Source of the DNA: Anoxybacter fermentans
GTDB lineage: Bacteria > Bacillota > Halanaerobiia > DY22613
Direction of reading: 5' to 3'
DNA: 64,000 nt
Assembly: GCF_003991135.1 (NCBI RefSeq)
Contig: NZ_CP016379.1
Span: 2,542,001 to 2,606,000, forward strand
Shown piece after piece: positions 1 through 8,133 of this stretch (the stretch's first letter is position 1; each line of letters begins with the position of its first letter). A program made the translations under genes and the position numbers. The notes under the pieces were generated by a model. That model was not told the origin of the DNA. It searched no databases and was given only the letters and a program-made list of their open reading frames with translations.

Positions 1-1721
1 ACTGAACTTAAGTTTTGAGCTGTGGATGCCACCTCTTCTGATGATGCAGTAAGTTCCTCGGAAGATGCTGCTACTTCTTCTGTGGCTGCTGAATTTTCTT
101 CTGCTACAGCACTTGCACTTTCTACTTTTTCTATTACAATATCTTTTTTATCTACAATTCCTTGCATAGCCTTATATGTTTCTTCCATGTAAGGAGCGAT
201 TTTTTCTATAGATTCTAATATGTCATCAAAGGATTTTAATGTTTTGCTTAAAATATCTACTTGTTCATTTACAAGACTTTTGACATCATTTGATGTACGG
301 ATGACTTCATCTGTATCTTTTGCAGTAGATGATACCAAATGTGCAATTTTTTCCGTAGACTGCTTTGATTCTTCAGCAAGTTTTCTTATTTCTTCTGCTA
401 CTACTGCAAAGCCCCTACCATGTTCTCCTGCCCTTGCTGCCTCGATGGCTGCATTCAGTGCAAGAAGGTTAGTTTGTTCTGATATGGCTGATATAATTTC
501 TGTTATACCACCTATTTCTTTTACAGAATTTGTTAGCATTTCTACTCTTTCAACTACTATTTCAAAGGCTTTTCTTATATCTTCTATAGATTTTTCCAGT
601 TTGTCTATTTCTTTTTTGCCTATATCAGCTCTAGATGCAGTGTTTTTGGTTTCATCTGATACATTTTTTAAAGTTTCATATGCATATTCAATGCTACTTG
701 TTACATCTTTCATTGCATTGGCTATATCTGTTAAATCTTGTGCCTGACTATTTGATCCTTCTGCTACATGCTGCATAGTTGATGCCAATTCCTGTAAAGA
801 TGCCGACATTTCTTCTGATGCAGCAGAAAGACTTTCTGATTGTGATGATAAATTGTCTGCATTTTCTTTGATTTCACCAACAATTTCCTTTTGTGATAAA
901 ACCAATTTTTTAAAGCTTTCTTGTATTTTTCCTATTTCATCACTTGATGTAATATCTATGTCTATATTTAGATTACCATTTGCAACTTCTTGCATAATTT
1001 CTGACAATTCGTTAAGTGGATTAAGTTTTCTATTAAGGAACCATATAATAAGTGCAGAACCAACTATTAGATTTATTATTGATATTGTAAGTACGATATT
1101 AAGAACTTTTCTTGCTGGTCTATAAAAGTCTTCATCATAAGCACCAACATTTATAAACCAATCCCAAGGGGCAAAATAAGCAACAGCATTAGTTTTTGGA
1201 CGCATCTCTTTCTCACCGGGATTTTGCCAATAAAAATGTATAATACCATTATTTTTAGGATTTTTACCTTCTTCAATTATAAGATTAACTATATTGTTGC
1301 CTTTTGGATCAACTATTTTAGATATATCTTCTCCTTCTTTATATGGATGCATCATTTCTACTCCTTGGCTATTTATAGCATACATATAAGCCCCTATATT
1401 TAATTCTAATTTATCATTTTGACCTCTAGTTTTTCCGTCTTCCTTTTTAGGGTTTAACATCTTAGATTTAAATATTTCTTGTGCTTCTTCTCTTGTTATT
1501 TTTCCCTCTTGGACTTGTTTTTCTAATGCTTCCATGAAAGCAATACCCATGTTTATTTTATTTTTTAATGCTGTTTCTCCTAAATTTGAAAATGCTTTTT
1601 TAGATACTCTGTAAGTAGCAAAACCTAAAATAGACATACTAATTAAAATTACTGCAACGAACATGAAAACTAATGTTGTTTTAATACTTTTTGCACCTAT
1701 TATTTTTCTTAGTTTTTTCAT
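1..1721 (-). CDS. Methyl-accepting chemotaxis protein, 3' end outside window
   Basis: A transmembrane chemoreceptor that would pass ligand binding to the CheA/CheW array. About 573 codons are visible and the frame is open to base 1, so the C-terminus is cut by the window edge. A membrane helix lies near residues 15-35. The extracellular Cache-like domain contains MHPYKEGED and [12 protein letters not shown], as in sCache_2 sensors. A second membrane helix and a HAMP segment follow, then the signalling coiled coil with the conserved tip [18 protein letters not shown] at 1721 is chosen because GGGAGG lies about 10 bases upstream. The ligand cannot be read from sequence. It is a different subtype from the receptor at 42.7-44.7 kb. 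Confidence 0.95.
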   Translation of the reverse strand, partial: MKKLRKIIGAKSIKTTLVFMFVAVILISMSILGFATYRVSKKAFSNLGETALKNKINMGIAFMEALEKQVQEGKITREEAQEIFKSKMLNPKKEDGKTRGQNDKLELNIGAYMYAINSQGVEMMHPYKEGEDISKIVDPKGNNIVNLIIEEGKNPKNNGIIHFYWQNPGEKEMRPKTNAVAYFAPWDWFINVGAYDEDFYRPARKVLNIVLTISIINLIVGSALIIWFLNRKLNPLNELSEIMQEVANGNLNIDIDITSSDEIGKIQESFKKLVLSQKEIVGEIKENADNLSSQSESLSAASEEMSASLQELASTMQHVAEGSNSQAQDLTDIANAMKDVTSSIEYAYETLKNVSDETKNTASRADIGKKEIDKLEKSIEDIRKAFEIVVERVEMLTNSVKEIGGITEIISAISEQTNLLALNAAIEAARAGEHGRGFAVVAEEIRKLAEESKQSTEKIAHLVSSTAKDTDEVIRTSNDVKSLVNEQVDILSKTLKSFDDILESIEKIAPYMEETYKAMQGIVDKKDIVIEKVESASAVAEENSAATEEVAASSEELTASSEEVASTAQNLSS

Positions 1722-1856
1722 TATCCATATCCTCCCTACACATTTTTAGTCTTTTGAATTTTTATTTTAAATGTTTTATAATAAAAATCATTTGTTAAAT
1801 TTGATTTATCTCCCTTTTTTTCTTAGTAGTGTATAATATTTTGTGTAAATGACTTT

Positions 1857-1886
1857 TGTGAGATCTCACATTTGTGAGATCTCACA
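1857..1886. promoter_or_regulatory. Tandem 14-bp perfect palindromes
   Basis: TGTGAGATCTCACA occurs twice (1857-1870 and 1873-1886) on a 16-bp period, between the divergent chemoreceptor start and the transposase relic. Each copy is a perfect palindrome. The arrangement resembles a double operator for a dimeric regulator, but could also be an insertion-sequence end. TATAAT at 1832-1837 lies close by on the plus strand. Confidence 0.45.
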
Positions 1887-1899
1887 TAAATAAAAAAGA

Positions 1900-1964
1900 G
1901 AATCCTCTTTGAAAGGTTGAAGTAATTGTTTGCCAAACAAAAATTTCAACCTAAAGTAGGATTC
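1900..1964. promoter_or_regulatory. Nested hairpin upstream of transposase relic
   Basis: GAATCCT (1900-1906) pairs with AGGATTC (1958-1964), and inside it GGTTGAA (1915-1921) pairs with TTCAACC (1945-1951). The outer 3' arm holds the weak ribosome-binding stretch just before ATG 1970, so the folded RNA would hide the start region. Read on the minus strand the same stem is followed by a T-rich run, like a terminator. Confidence 0.5.
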
Positions 1965-1969
1965 CACTT

Positions 1970-2242
1970 ATGAATAGTATACTTCAAAAGTTATTGGCAG
2001 GTCAAGTAAATTTAGATAGTTTATTAACTGATTTGATTAAAGAATTTATTCAAAAACTCCTCAAGGCTGAACTAACTGAGTTTTTAAATTATGAAAAATA
2101 TGACCCTAAAGGTAAAAATTCAGGTAATAGTCGCAATGGTTATTATACTCGCAACCTTAAAACTAAATATGGTAATATTCAGGATTTAAAGGTGCCACGG
2201 AATCGAAATGGTGAATTTAACTGGAAAGGGAAAATAACTTAA
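1970..2242 (+). pseudogene. Truncated IS256-family transposase
   Basis: The 90-residue frame matches the N-terminus of mutator-type (IS256) transposases. A leader predicted helical is followed by a segment ending LTEFLNYEKYD, then SRNGYYTRNLKTKYG and LKVPRNRNGEF, the conserved stretch before the DDE domain. Homology stops after that last motif, and seven unrelated residues precede a TAA. The DDE catalytic domain (roughly 300 residues) is missing and I see no remnant of it downstream. The remnant cannot catalyse transposition. The nested hairpin immediately upstream is probably part of the original left end. Confidence 0.8.
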
Positions 2243-2796
2243 CTTTTCCTGAGAAAACGATATCTTAAATTTAGGAAGAAACCATCTTCAAAAGATTCTT
2301 CTACATCCCTGAAAAAGGTAGGTTTTTTTAATTTCTAAAACTTTTTAAAAGGTTTTTAATCAATGTTCCTCCAAAAGTTTCAGTGATGCTTCACCTTCCT
2401 CAGCTTTACACCACCATCACCGGAGGTATAATTGTTCTAATAATTCTAAAACTGTTAGAAACCCCCTTGAAAACAAAGTTTTTTAAATAAACCTAAACCC
2501 TTATTTATAATTCAAAAACGGCATATTAAAAAACTGCCTTTTATTTTTTTGGAAACTTTTCGTTTTTGGTATAATAAAAATGGAGCAAATGACAACATAA
2601 AGCTTTTATACATTATCGTAAAACACATAAAATGGGTTTCTGAATTATGTAAGATCCTTATTTAATAAAAACTTACTGCGTAATATTATGTAAGCTTTTT
2701 CTTGCCAGTAAAAATGCTACAAAAACAAATAATATATAAGCCATACCTTTTATTATCAAATAATCACCTCTAATTCCCAATAAAAAAATCTACTTA
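2243..2796. other. AT-rich gap after transposase relic
   Basis: Apart from a possible 28-codon minus-strand frame (2673-2759), I see no gene, RNA gene or clear transposase remnant here. The stretch is low-complexity AT-rich DNA, consistent with decay after deletion of the rest of the insertion sequence. Confidence 0.5.
2673..2759 (-). CDS. Possible 28-residue membrane peptide
   Basis: A TTG start at 2759 is preceded by AGAGGTGAT at good spacing. It opens a 28-codon frame whose centre, AYILFVFVAFLLA, is a plausible single membrane span followed by a basic RKS. There is no homology I recognise, and in AT-rich DNA such a frame can arise by chance. Confidence 0.22.
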   Translation of the reverse strand: MIIKGMAYILFVFVAFLLARKSLHNITQ

Positions 2797-2949
2797 CAGT
2801 CGAAATAAGGTCTCATCTGAGGATTGATGAGCTAATCAAAGGCCAGGAGGACCCTTTGAGTCAGGAAGCCTTATTTCGGCGAAAATCGAGCTTTAGATGA
2901 TTCGAAAAATTTCTCAAAAAGCGAAAAATTAGCTTTTTGCAGTTTAATT
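2797..2949 (+). repeat. Family A repeat, copy A1 (left arm deleted)
   Basis: It contains the GC-rich two-hairpin core and the whole right arm ending ATTAGCTTTTTGCAGTTTAA, but most of the left arm is gone. It overlaps the 3' end of wecB: the wecB stop codon (2944-2946) lies in the terminal AATTAAACTGC of the element when read on the minus strand. Confidence 0.85.
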
Positions 2950-4059
2950 ACTAAAATATTTAAGCAAAGCATTTAAAATTCTCTTTGACGCCTGACCATC
3001 ACCATAAGGGTTAACTGCATTGGCCATTTTTTCATAAGTTTCTTTATCTGTCAATAATTGATTGATCATCTGTACAATAACTTCTTTTTTTACTCCCACA
3101 ACTTTTACCGTACCGGCCTTAACAGCTTCCGGTCTTTCTGTCTCAGTTCGCAGTACCAGGACCGGTTTCCCCAGAGATGGAGCTTCTTCCTGAATTCCTC
3201 CAGAATCAGTCATGACCAGATAGCATTTATTAATTAAATTTACAAATGGCTCATAATCAAGAGGCTCAATTAGATATATCCGACCTACATTTCCCAATCT
3301 TTCCTTTGCCAGTTCTCTTATCTTTGGATTACGATGCATCGGGAAAATCACTTCTACATCCTGATTATGCAGAACAATCTCTTTTACTGCTTCAAATATA
3401 TTTACCATTGGCTGGCCCCAATTTTCTCTCCGGTGGGTCGTTAACAAAATCACCTTTTTATTTTCAAAATCAATACCATCCAAAATTTTATCATTAAACT
3501 TATATTCTTTTTTGACCACATATAAAAGGGCATCAATTACTGTATTTCCCGTTACAATAATCCTTTTCTCCTCAACTCCTTCCCGCAAAAGATTTTCTTT
3601 ATTTCCCACGGTCGGTGCAAAATGGAGATTTGCAATTGTCCCCGTTAATTTTCGGTTCATCTCCTCTGGATAAGGTGAGTAAATATTTCCACTTCTAAGA
3701 CCAGCTTCTACATGTCCTACCTGTACTTTGTTATAAAAAGCCGCTAAAGCTGCAGCAAAAGTAGTGGTAGTATCACCGTGTACCAATACCATATCTGGCC
3801 TTTCTTTTTTAATAACCTTATCCACTCCGCTTATCACTCTATTAGTTATATCAACAATGGTCTGCCCATGCTCCATTATATTTAAATCATAATCTGGAAT
3901 AATATTAAATAGATTTAATACCATATCTAGCATCTCTCTATGTTGTGCAGTTACACAGACAATTGGTTGAATCAGATCATTTTTCTCCAATTCTTTAATT
4001 AGTGGTGCCATCTTGATTGCTTCCGGTCGTGTTCCAAAAACAGTCATTACCTTTATCAA
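2944..4059 (-). CDS. wecB: UDP-N-acetylglucosamine 2-epimerase (non-hydrolysing)
   Basis: Interconverts UDP-GlcNAc and UDP-ManNAc in the cytoplasm, supplying ManNAc for surface polymers. About 371 residues, normal for the family. Visible family motifs are FGTRPEAIKMAPL near the N-terminus, HGDTTTTFA, HVEAGLRSG, YPEEMNR and the C-terminal UDP-binding TDSGGIQEEAPSLGKP. TTG at 4059 is chosen over an upstream TTG at 4074 because GGAGGGG overlaps the latter and is well spaced from the former. It is flanked by repeats A1 and A2 and so is probably transcribed apart from the lpt-like genes. With the TagO/WecA-type transferase at 55-56 kb it suggests an enterobacterial-common-antigen-like or teichoic-acid-like linkage sugar. 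Confidence 0.95.
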   Translation of the reverse strand: MIKVMTVFGTRPEAIKMAPLIKELEKNDLIQPIVCVTAQHREMLDMVLNLFNIIPDYDLNIMEHGQTIVDITNRVISGVDKVIKKERPDMVLVHGDTTTTFAAALAAFYNKVQVGHVEAGLRSGNIYSPYPEEMNRKLTGTIANLHFAPTVGNKENLLREGVEEKRIIVTGNTVIDALLYVVKKEYKFNDKILDGIDFENKKVILLTTHRRENWGQPMVNIFEAVKEIVLHNQDVEVIFPMHRNPKIRELAKERLGNVGRIYLIEPLDYEPFVNLINKCYLVMTDSGGIQEEAPSLGKPVLVLRTETERPEAVKAGTVKVVGVKKEVIVQMINQLLTDKETYEKMANAVNPYGDGQASKRILNALLKYFSN

Positions 4060-4078
4060 TTTTGTCCCCTCCAAATCT

Positions 4079-4284
4079 TATTAAACTGCAAAAAGCTAAT
4101 TTTGAGCGACATAGAATTTTTTCGCTAAACCATCTTAGCAAGATTGAAGTCGAAATAAGGCCTCATCACAGTATCTGATAAACCAATCCATGGGTCGAAG
4201 ACCCATGGATTGCCCTGAAATCGAGCTTTAGATGATTCGAAAAATTTCTCAAAAAGCGAAAAATTAGCTTTTTGCAGTTTAATC
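4079..4284 (+). repeat. Family A repeat, copy A2
   Basis: About 206 bp with both terminal inverted arms (AAACTGCAAAAAGCTAATTT at left, its complement at right). The core differs from other copies: hairpin 2 is a perfect 13-bp stem (4184-4196 with 4200-4212, loop GAA), unlike the usual GGGCC/GGCCC stem. No convincing flanking direct repeat is visible. Confidence 0.9.
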
Positions 4285-4291
4285 ATTAAAC

Positions 4292-5014
4292 TTAATTTTC
4301 TTCATTCGACTCAGCAGATTCATCTTCTTTCTCATTATCAATAGTAAACTCTAACTGAACCTGGCCAACTGCTTCAAAACCTTCATCTTCACCCTCCAGG
4401 ACAAGGGTAAATTCATCACAATTCAACTTTTCTTCATCTTTTCCGATAACCTCTACATTCTCACGGGCTATAACCAATTTTTCATCTCCCTTATATTCTA
4501 AAAACTCAGATTTAATGGTCCGATCTTCAACTTCCATAATCACCTTTTTGGTGGCTATGAAATGATCCTTCTCACCACTTTGAAACTCAACATGACCTGC
4601 CCGAATTTCAATTACATCATTTTCTTTATCTTTATTATCTTTCTTTTTCGAAGCGCGGACATAATAGATATACACATCACCATCAATAATAAATTCTTCT
4701 TTTTTCAAATCAACAATCATCTCTTGACCGGTAAGTCGGGTCTCCCCCTGATAGACAACCACATTTCCCCTCAAGACAGCCCTATCCTCTTTTTGATAAT
4801 ATTTGATCAAATCAGCCTTAATAACATAATCTTTATACTCAATTTTGGAATTACCCTGAAAAAGAAAATATTCCTGATCTTTAAAATACTTTACTTTTTC
4901 AGCCTGAATCTGACCCTTTGAAGCAGCTTCTACCCATAAAGCTTCATTAAAAATCAAAAGACCTATCCAGAAAAGAATAATTATTTTCAATAATTTATTT
5001 TTTCTTTCCACCAT
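4292..5014 (-). CDS. LptA/OstA-like periplasmic lipid-transport protein
   Basis: About 240 residues with a signal-anchor (LLKIIILFWIGLLIFN) and then repeated OstA-type beta strands: KVKYFKDQEYFLFQGN, VIKADLIKYY, AVLRGNVVVYQGETRLTG. These are typical of the jelly-roll bridge that carries lipopolysaccharide from the inner to the outer membrane. The C-terminal tail is very acidic. ATG 5014 is preferred because GGAGGTGCTA directly precedes it; the frame stays open farther upstream inside the lptC-like gene, but no such signal is seen there. The start overlaps the upstream gene by 20 bases, indicating translational coupling. Assignment to LptA specifically is inference from order and domain; I see no residue that distinguishes it from other OstA-like proteins. 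Confidence 0.8.
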   Translation of the reverse strand: MVERKNKLLKIIILFWIGLLIFNEALWVEAASKGQIQAEKVKYFKDQEYFLFQGNSKIEYKDYVIKADLIKYYQKEDRAVLRGNVVVYQGETRLTGQEMIVDLKKEEFIIDGDVYIYYVRASKKKDNKDKENDVIEIRAGHVEFQSGEKDHFIATKKVIMEVEDRTIKSEFLEYKGDEKLVIARENVEVIGKDEEKLNCDEFTLVLEGEDEGFEAVGQVQLEFTIDNEKEDESAESNEEN

Positions 5015-5576
5015 TAGCACCTCCATCATCTCTTTCATCCCCATCCTCAATAATAAACTCTACTTTAACATCTCCCGAAAAATCATAAATATCATTATCC
5101 ACATCTACCAGCATTTTTTTAGCATGCAAGATTAGATCATTTGTTTTAACCTCTACTACTCCACTACTCAATTCACGCTTTTTGTGATCATATTTCATTT
5201 CATCTGTCCTTATAGATTCTCCATCAGTAGTTGTAACCAATACATTATGGGTTAAAGTAAAATTTTCTGTTAAACGGTCATATTCTCCACCATCAGCAGA
5301 AAGAAAATATTTGGGTTTGCCATCTTCATAAAGTTCCCCATGGTCTAAACCTTTTAAAATTGTTTTATTTTTACCATAATCCGCAATAGAATTTACCTTC
5401 AACATCCATTGTTTTTCTCCATCTTTGTGCCCGACAATTATAACATCTGATAACTCATACTGTTCTTTATATTCATCAGAACCGATAAACTCTTCCTGAT
5501 CTTTAAAGGCCAGAGGAAGCAAAAATAATAATATTAGTAAAATAACTGTGCCGATAGCGGAGATTTTATTGACCAA
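4995..5576 (-). CDS. LptC-like bitopic membrane protein
   Basis: 193 residues with one N-terminal membrane helix (IGTVILLILLFLLPLAF) and a beta-rich periplasmic domain of LptC type, which would pass lipid from the LptF/G transporter to LptA. Characteristic strands include KQWMLKVNSIADY, LSADGGEYD and VLVTTTDGESIRTDEM. The TTG start at 5576 has AGGAGG eight bases upstream, inside the 3' end of the lptD-like gene, which it overlaps by 11 bases. It also overlaps the following lptA-like gene by 20 bases. The three genes are therefore one tightly coupled unit in the order D-C-A. The C-terminus is Gly/Lys rich. Confidence 0.8.
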   Translation of the reverse strand: MVNKISAIGTVILLILLFLLPLAFKDQEEFIGSDEYKEQYELSDVIIVGHKDGEKQWMLKVNSIADYGKNKTILKGLDHGELYEDGKPKYFLSADGGEYDRLTENFTLTHNVLVTTTDGESIRTDEMKYDHKKRELSSGVVEVKTNDLILHAKKMLVDVDNDIYDFSGDVKVEFIIEDGDERDDGGANGGKKK

Positions 5577-7734
5577 TTGACATCCCTCCTAGATTTATAT
5601 CAAAGAGCACCGGTTCCTCTTCATTTGAACCCAATCTAAACTTTTGGTTTGGAAATGCTTTAATTGAATAATTAAACCAGATCTCTTTTTTGACAGCATC
5701 ATAACTCATACTGATCTCCCGACAGTGTAGATCACGGATAATTTCAATTTTTCCTTTGTTTTTGGGATTATCCGGGTCAAAACCTTTTTTGGGATCAAAC
5801 GAGGCATTTAGATTAATATGCCAATCTTTATTAACCTGCCAATCTAATTCAGTCTCAAATTTTTTAAACTCCCATCCTTCAGGATTTACTCTGGTATCAA
5901 GACTAAAAGTAAAGTTAGAGTAATTTATTTTAACATTTCCTGTTAGATCAGAAAACTTTTTCTGTTCAATATTATATGGAACAATAAGTTGGATGCTATT
6001 CTTTTCATTCCATCTATACCCTAAAGAATTGTTTAAGAGACTAAACCTTTTGGTAATCAGGTTATATCCTGTATAAGTGGTGATATTAAGACCATATTTA
6101 TTATAACTTAATCTTCCACTCACTAGTTTACTGAGTTTATTAGTTTGTCTGTCAAAGTAGAAAGGACTCTCACCTTCTCCATTACGGTAAGAATATTTTA
6201 TACTGGTACTAAAACCATATATCGGTCTTGTCTTAATTTCTACAGCCGGATTATATTGATAAACCACATCCCGGGTAGAATAATGCTTAACCATGCCTGT
6301 CCCGGTTAATACTAAAATGAATGGATCAATTAATTTTAAATCTTTTCTAAAATCCAGTCTATTGACCAATCGATAAGCATCAGTTTGAGAACGATTTTCT
6401 ATATATCTTCCAGCCTGAATAGTATAAGTAAAAGGAGAAATAAAGGGTTTTAAGTCAGTTTGTAGTGCATTAAAGTTCAGTTTCATTTCCAACTCAGGTA
6501 AAATATAAAAATTTAGGTTTGGATTTTTGTTACCTTTCTTTTTGGTCAAAAATGTCCAATTTAAGAAAGATTTATTCTGATATACTTTTAAATATCCACT
6601 CCAGTAATTATCAGTCGGTTCATGAAAATAGCGATCATCAGTTAATTCTCCCATAACGTTGATATCAGAAATTTTCAATTTAGTTTTAACGGTATTTTTT
6701 AAAATATATGTTCCATATTCACTAATATCCTGATAACTTCCTGTAAATTTACTATTCCAACTAAAAGTATTACCCTTTTTTGTATAACTTACAGAATTGG
6801 TATTAGTCATCAAATCACGAATTCCATAGCGATTTAAAGCTGTGTTAGTAGCAAATCTTAAGCCTTCATAGGTATAGTTATGCGAATGTTTGAAAACAAG
6901 GTAAGGAACGGTTTTTCTCTCATCCTGTCTTTGCAGATAAAGATAGACAGACCCTTTATTATTCTTTTCATCAACATAAAAATGTTTAAAACCTCCAGCT
7001 AATCCCAATTTCTGATAATAATCAAGATAAAGTTCTCCATGTCCAGTCCCCTTATTATAATAATTGTAAGCCGTCTTTAAAAACCACCCAGTCAATTTGC
7101 TATAACCCATCTTATAAGTAAATCTCTGGTCTTTTTCTTTTAAGCTAATGGAATAATAGGGCCAATAGAAAAGAGGTATTTTCCCATTAAATTCCCAAAA
7201 AGTTACATGATATAACTTGATCTCATCTCCGGGATAAATTTTCATTTTTCCCGCCTTGAAAAAATAATGGGGTTCATCAAGTTCACAGGAAGTCAGACTC
7301 CCAGGAGTAACTTCAATTAAATCAGGAGAATATTTAGCTTCTTTACCATATAAGTAAATTTTTTCTTTTGAATCCTTTAATTTACTTTCGCCCTGAAGTT
7401 CTAACACAACACCTGTCTTGCTTTTCAGATGATAGGTTAACTCTTTACCGAAATAGGTGTCTTTATCTTTGATTATCGTAACTCCACCTAATGCTTTAAA
7501 CTCTATTACCTGACCATCCCGGAAAGTAGCCAGAATCTCATCTGCTTTAATGGTAATATCTTTGGTGATAATCTGAGCATCTCCGGTAATAATCAATTGA
7601 TCTTCACTCATCAAATATTTTATTTTTTCACCCAATACCTTTACCTTCTCCTCTGCTAGAGATGGTGTAATCATACAAAAAAGAGTAATATTGATAATTA
7701 TAAAAAACATTAGTCTTTTCAATTTACCCACCAC
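5566..7734 (-). CDS. LptD/OstA-like outer-membrane lipid-transport barrel
   Basis: 722 residues with a signal peptide (FFIIINITLFCMITPSLAEE), an N-terminal OstA domain (ITGDAQIITKDITIKADEIL, then FKALGGVTIIKD) and a long region of alternating aromatic and polar strands (for example YKMGYSKLTGWFLKTAYNYY) fitting a large beta-barrel. LptD inserts lipopolysaccharide into the outer leaflet. A Cys at SLTSCELDEPHYFFKAG and one near DLHCREISM are visible, but the four-cysteine pattern of E. coli LptD is not. GTG 7734 is the most upstream start; a TTG seven codons later cannot be excluded. It heads the D-C-A unit, with repeat A3 just upstream. Confidence 0.88.
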   Translation of the reverse strand: MVGKLKRLMFFIIINITLFCMITPSLAEEKVKVLGEKIKYLMSEDQLIITGDAQIITKDITIKADEILATFRDGQVIEFKALGGVTIIKDKDTYFGKELTYHLKSKTGVVLELQGESKLKDSKEKIYLYGKEAKYSPDLIEVTPGSLTSCELDEPHYFFKAGKMKIYPGDEIKLYHVTFWEFNGKIPLFYWPYYSISLKEKDQRFTYKMGYSKLTGWFLKTAYNYYNKGTGHGELYLDYYQKLGLAGGFKHFYVDEKNNKGSVYLYLQRQDERKTVPYLVFKHSHNYTYEGLRFATNTALNRYGIRDLMTNTNSVSYTKKGNTFSWNSKFTGSYQDISEYGTYILKNTVKTKLKISDINVMGELTDDRYFHEPTDNYWSGYLKVYQNKSFLNWTFLTKKKGNKNPNLNFYILPELEMKLNFNALQTDLKPFISPFTYTIQAGRYIENRSQTDAYRLVNRLDFRKDLKLIDPFILVLTGTGMVKHYSTRDVVYQYNPAVEIKTRPIYGFSTSIKYSYRNGEGESPFYFDRQTNKLSKLVSGRLSYNKYGLNITTYTGYNLITKRFSLLNNSLGYRWNEKNSIQLIVPYNIEQKKFSDLTGNVKINYSNFTFSLDTRVNPEGWEFKKFETELDWQVNKDWHINLNASFDPKKGFDPDNPKNKGKIEIIRDLHCREISMSYDAVKKEIWFNYSIKAFPNQKFRLGSNEEEPVLFDINLGGMSIGQ

Positions 7735-7768
7735 TTCCCATCAACTTTCCAAAAAATTTTGCTTAAGA

Positions 7769-7990
7769 TATTAAACTGCAAAATGCTAATTTTGAGCAAC
7801 ATAGAAATTTTTCACCAAATCATCTTAGCGAGATTTCCGACGAAATAAGGCCTCATCTGAGGATTGATGAGCTAGTTCTAAGGGCCAGGAGGGCCCTTTG
7901 ATTAGGAAGCCTTATTTCAGCGGAAATCGAGCTTTAGATGATTCGAAAAATTTCTCAAGAAGCGAAAAATTAGCTTTTTGCAGTTTAATC
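7769..7990 (+). repeat. Family A repeat, copy A3
   Basis: 222 bp and essentially complete. The left arm starts TATTAAACTGC and contains TTTTGAGCAACATAG. The core has CTCATC...GATGAG and GGGCCAGGAGGGCCC hairpins, and the right arm ends TTTTTGCAGTTTAATC. It separates the divergent lptD-like and protease genes. No clear flanking direct repeat. Confidence 0.93.
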
Positions 7991-8056
7991 ATATATAAAA
8001 AAATTCTCGATAGGACTACTTAACTCCTTCAGAAAGAAGTAATATTAAACAGGAAT

Positions 8057-8085
8057 TTTACAACAAATCGACAATAATATTTAAT
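8057..8085 (+). promoter_or_regulatory. Putative housekeeping promoter of protease gene
   Basis: TTTACA (8057-8062) and TTTAAT (8080-8085) are separated by 17 bases and lie about 50 bases upstream of the protease start. Each matches the sigma-A consensus at five of six positions. The match is by eye and the region is AT-rich. Confidence 0.4.
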
Positions 8086-8133
8086 AAGAGAAATGTTCAG
8101 ACCCTAAATTTATTTTAATAGGAGTGTGATATT

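Noticed and set aside
220-1125. Serine-rich plus-strand frames within the chemoreceptor
   Set aside because: They are antisense shadows of the coiled-coil signalling domain, whose minus-strand frame carries all conserved motifs.
1857-1886. Two CRP sites
   Set aside because: CRP sites have TGTGA-N6-TCACA; here the spacer is 4 and the palindrome is perfect, so I report only an unspecified operator-like pair.
4079-7990. Target duplications around A2 and A3
   Set aside because: Flanking bases do not match beyond chance when the ends are set as in A7 and A12, so none is claimed.
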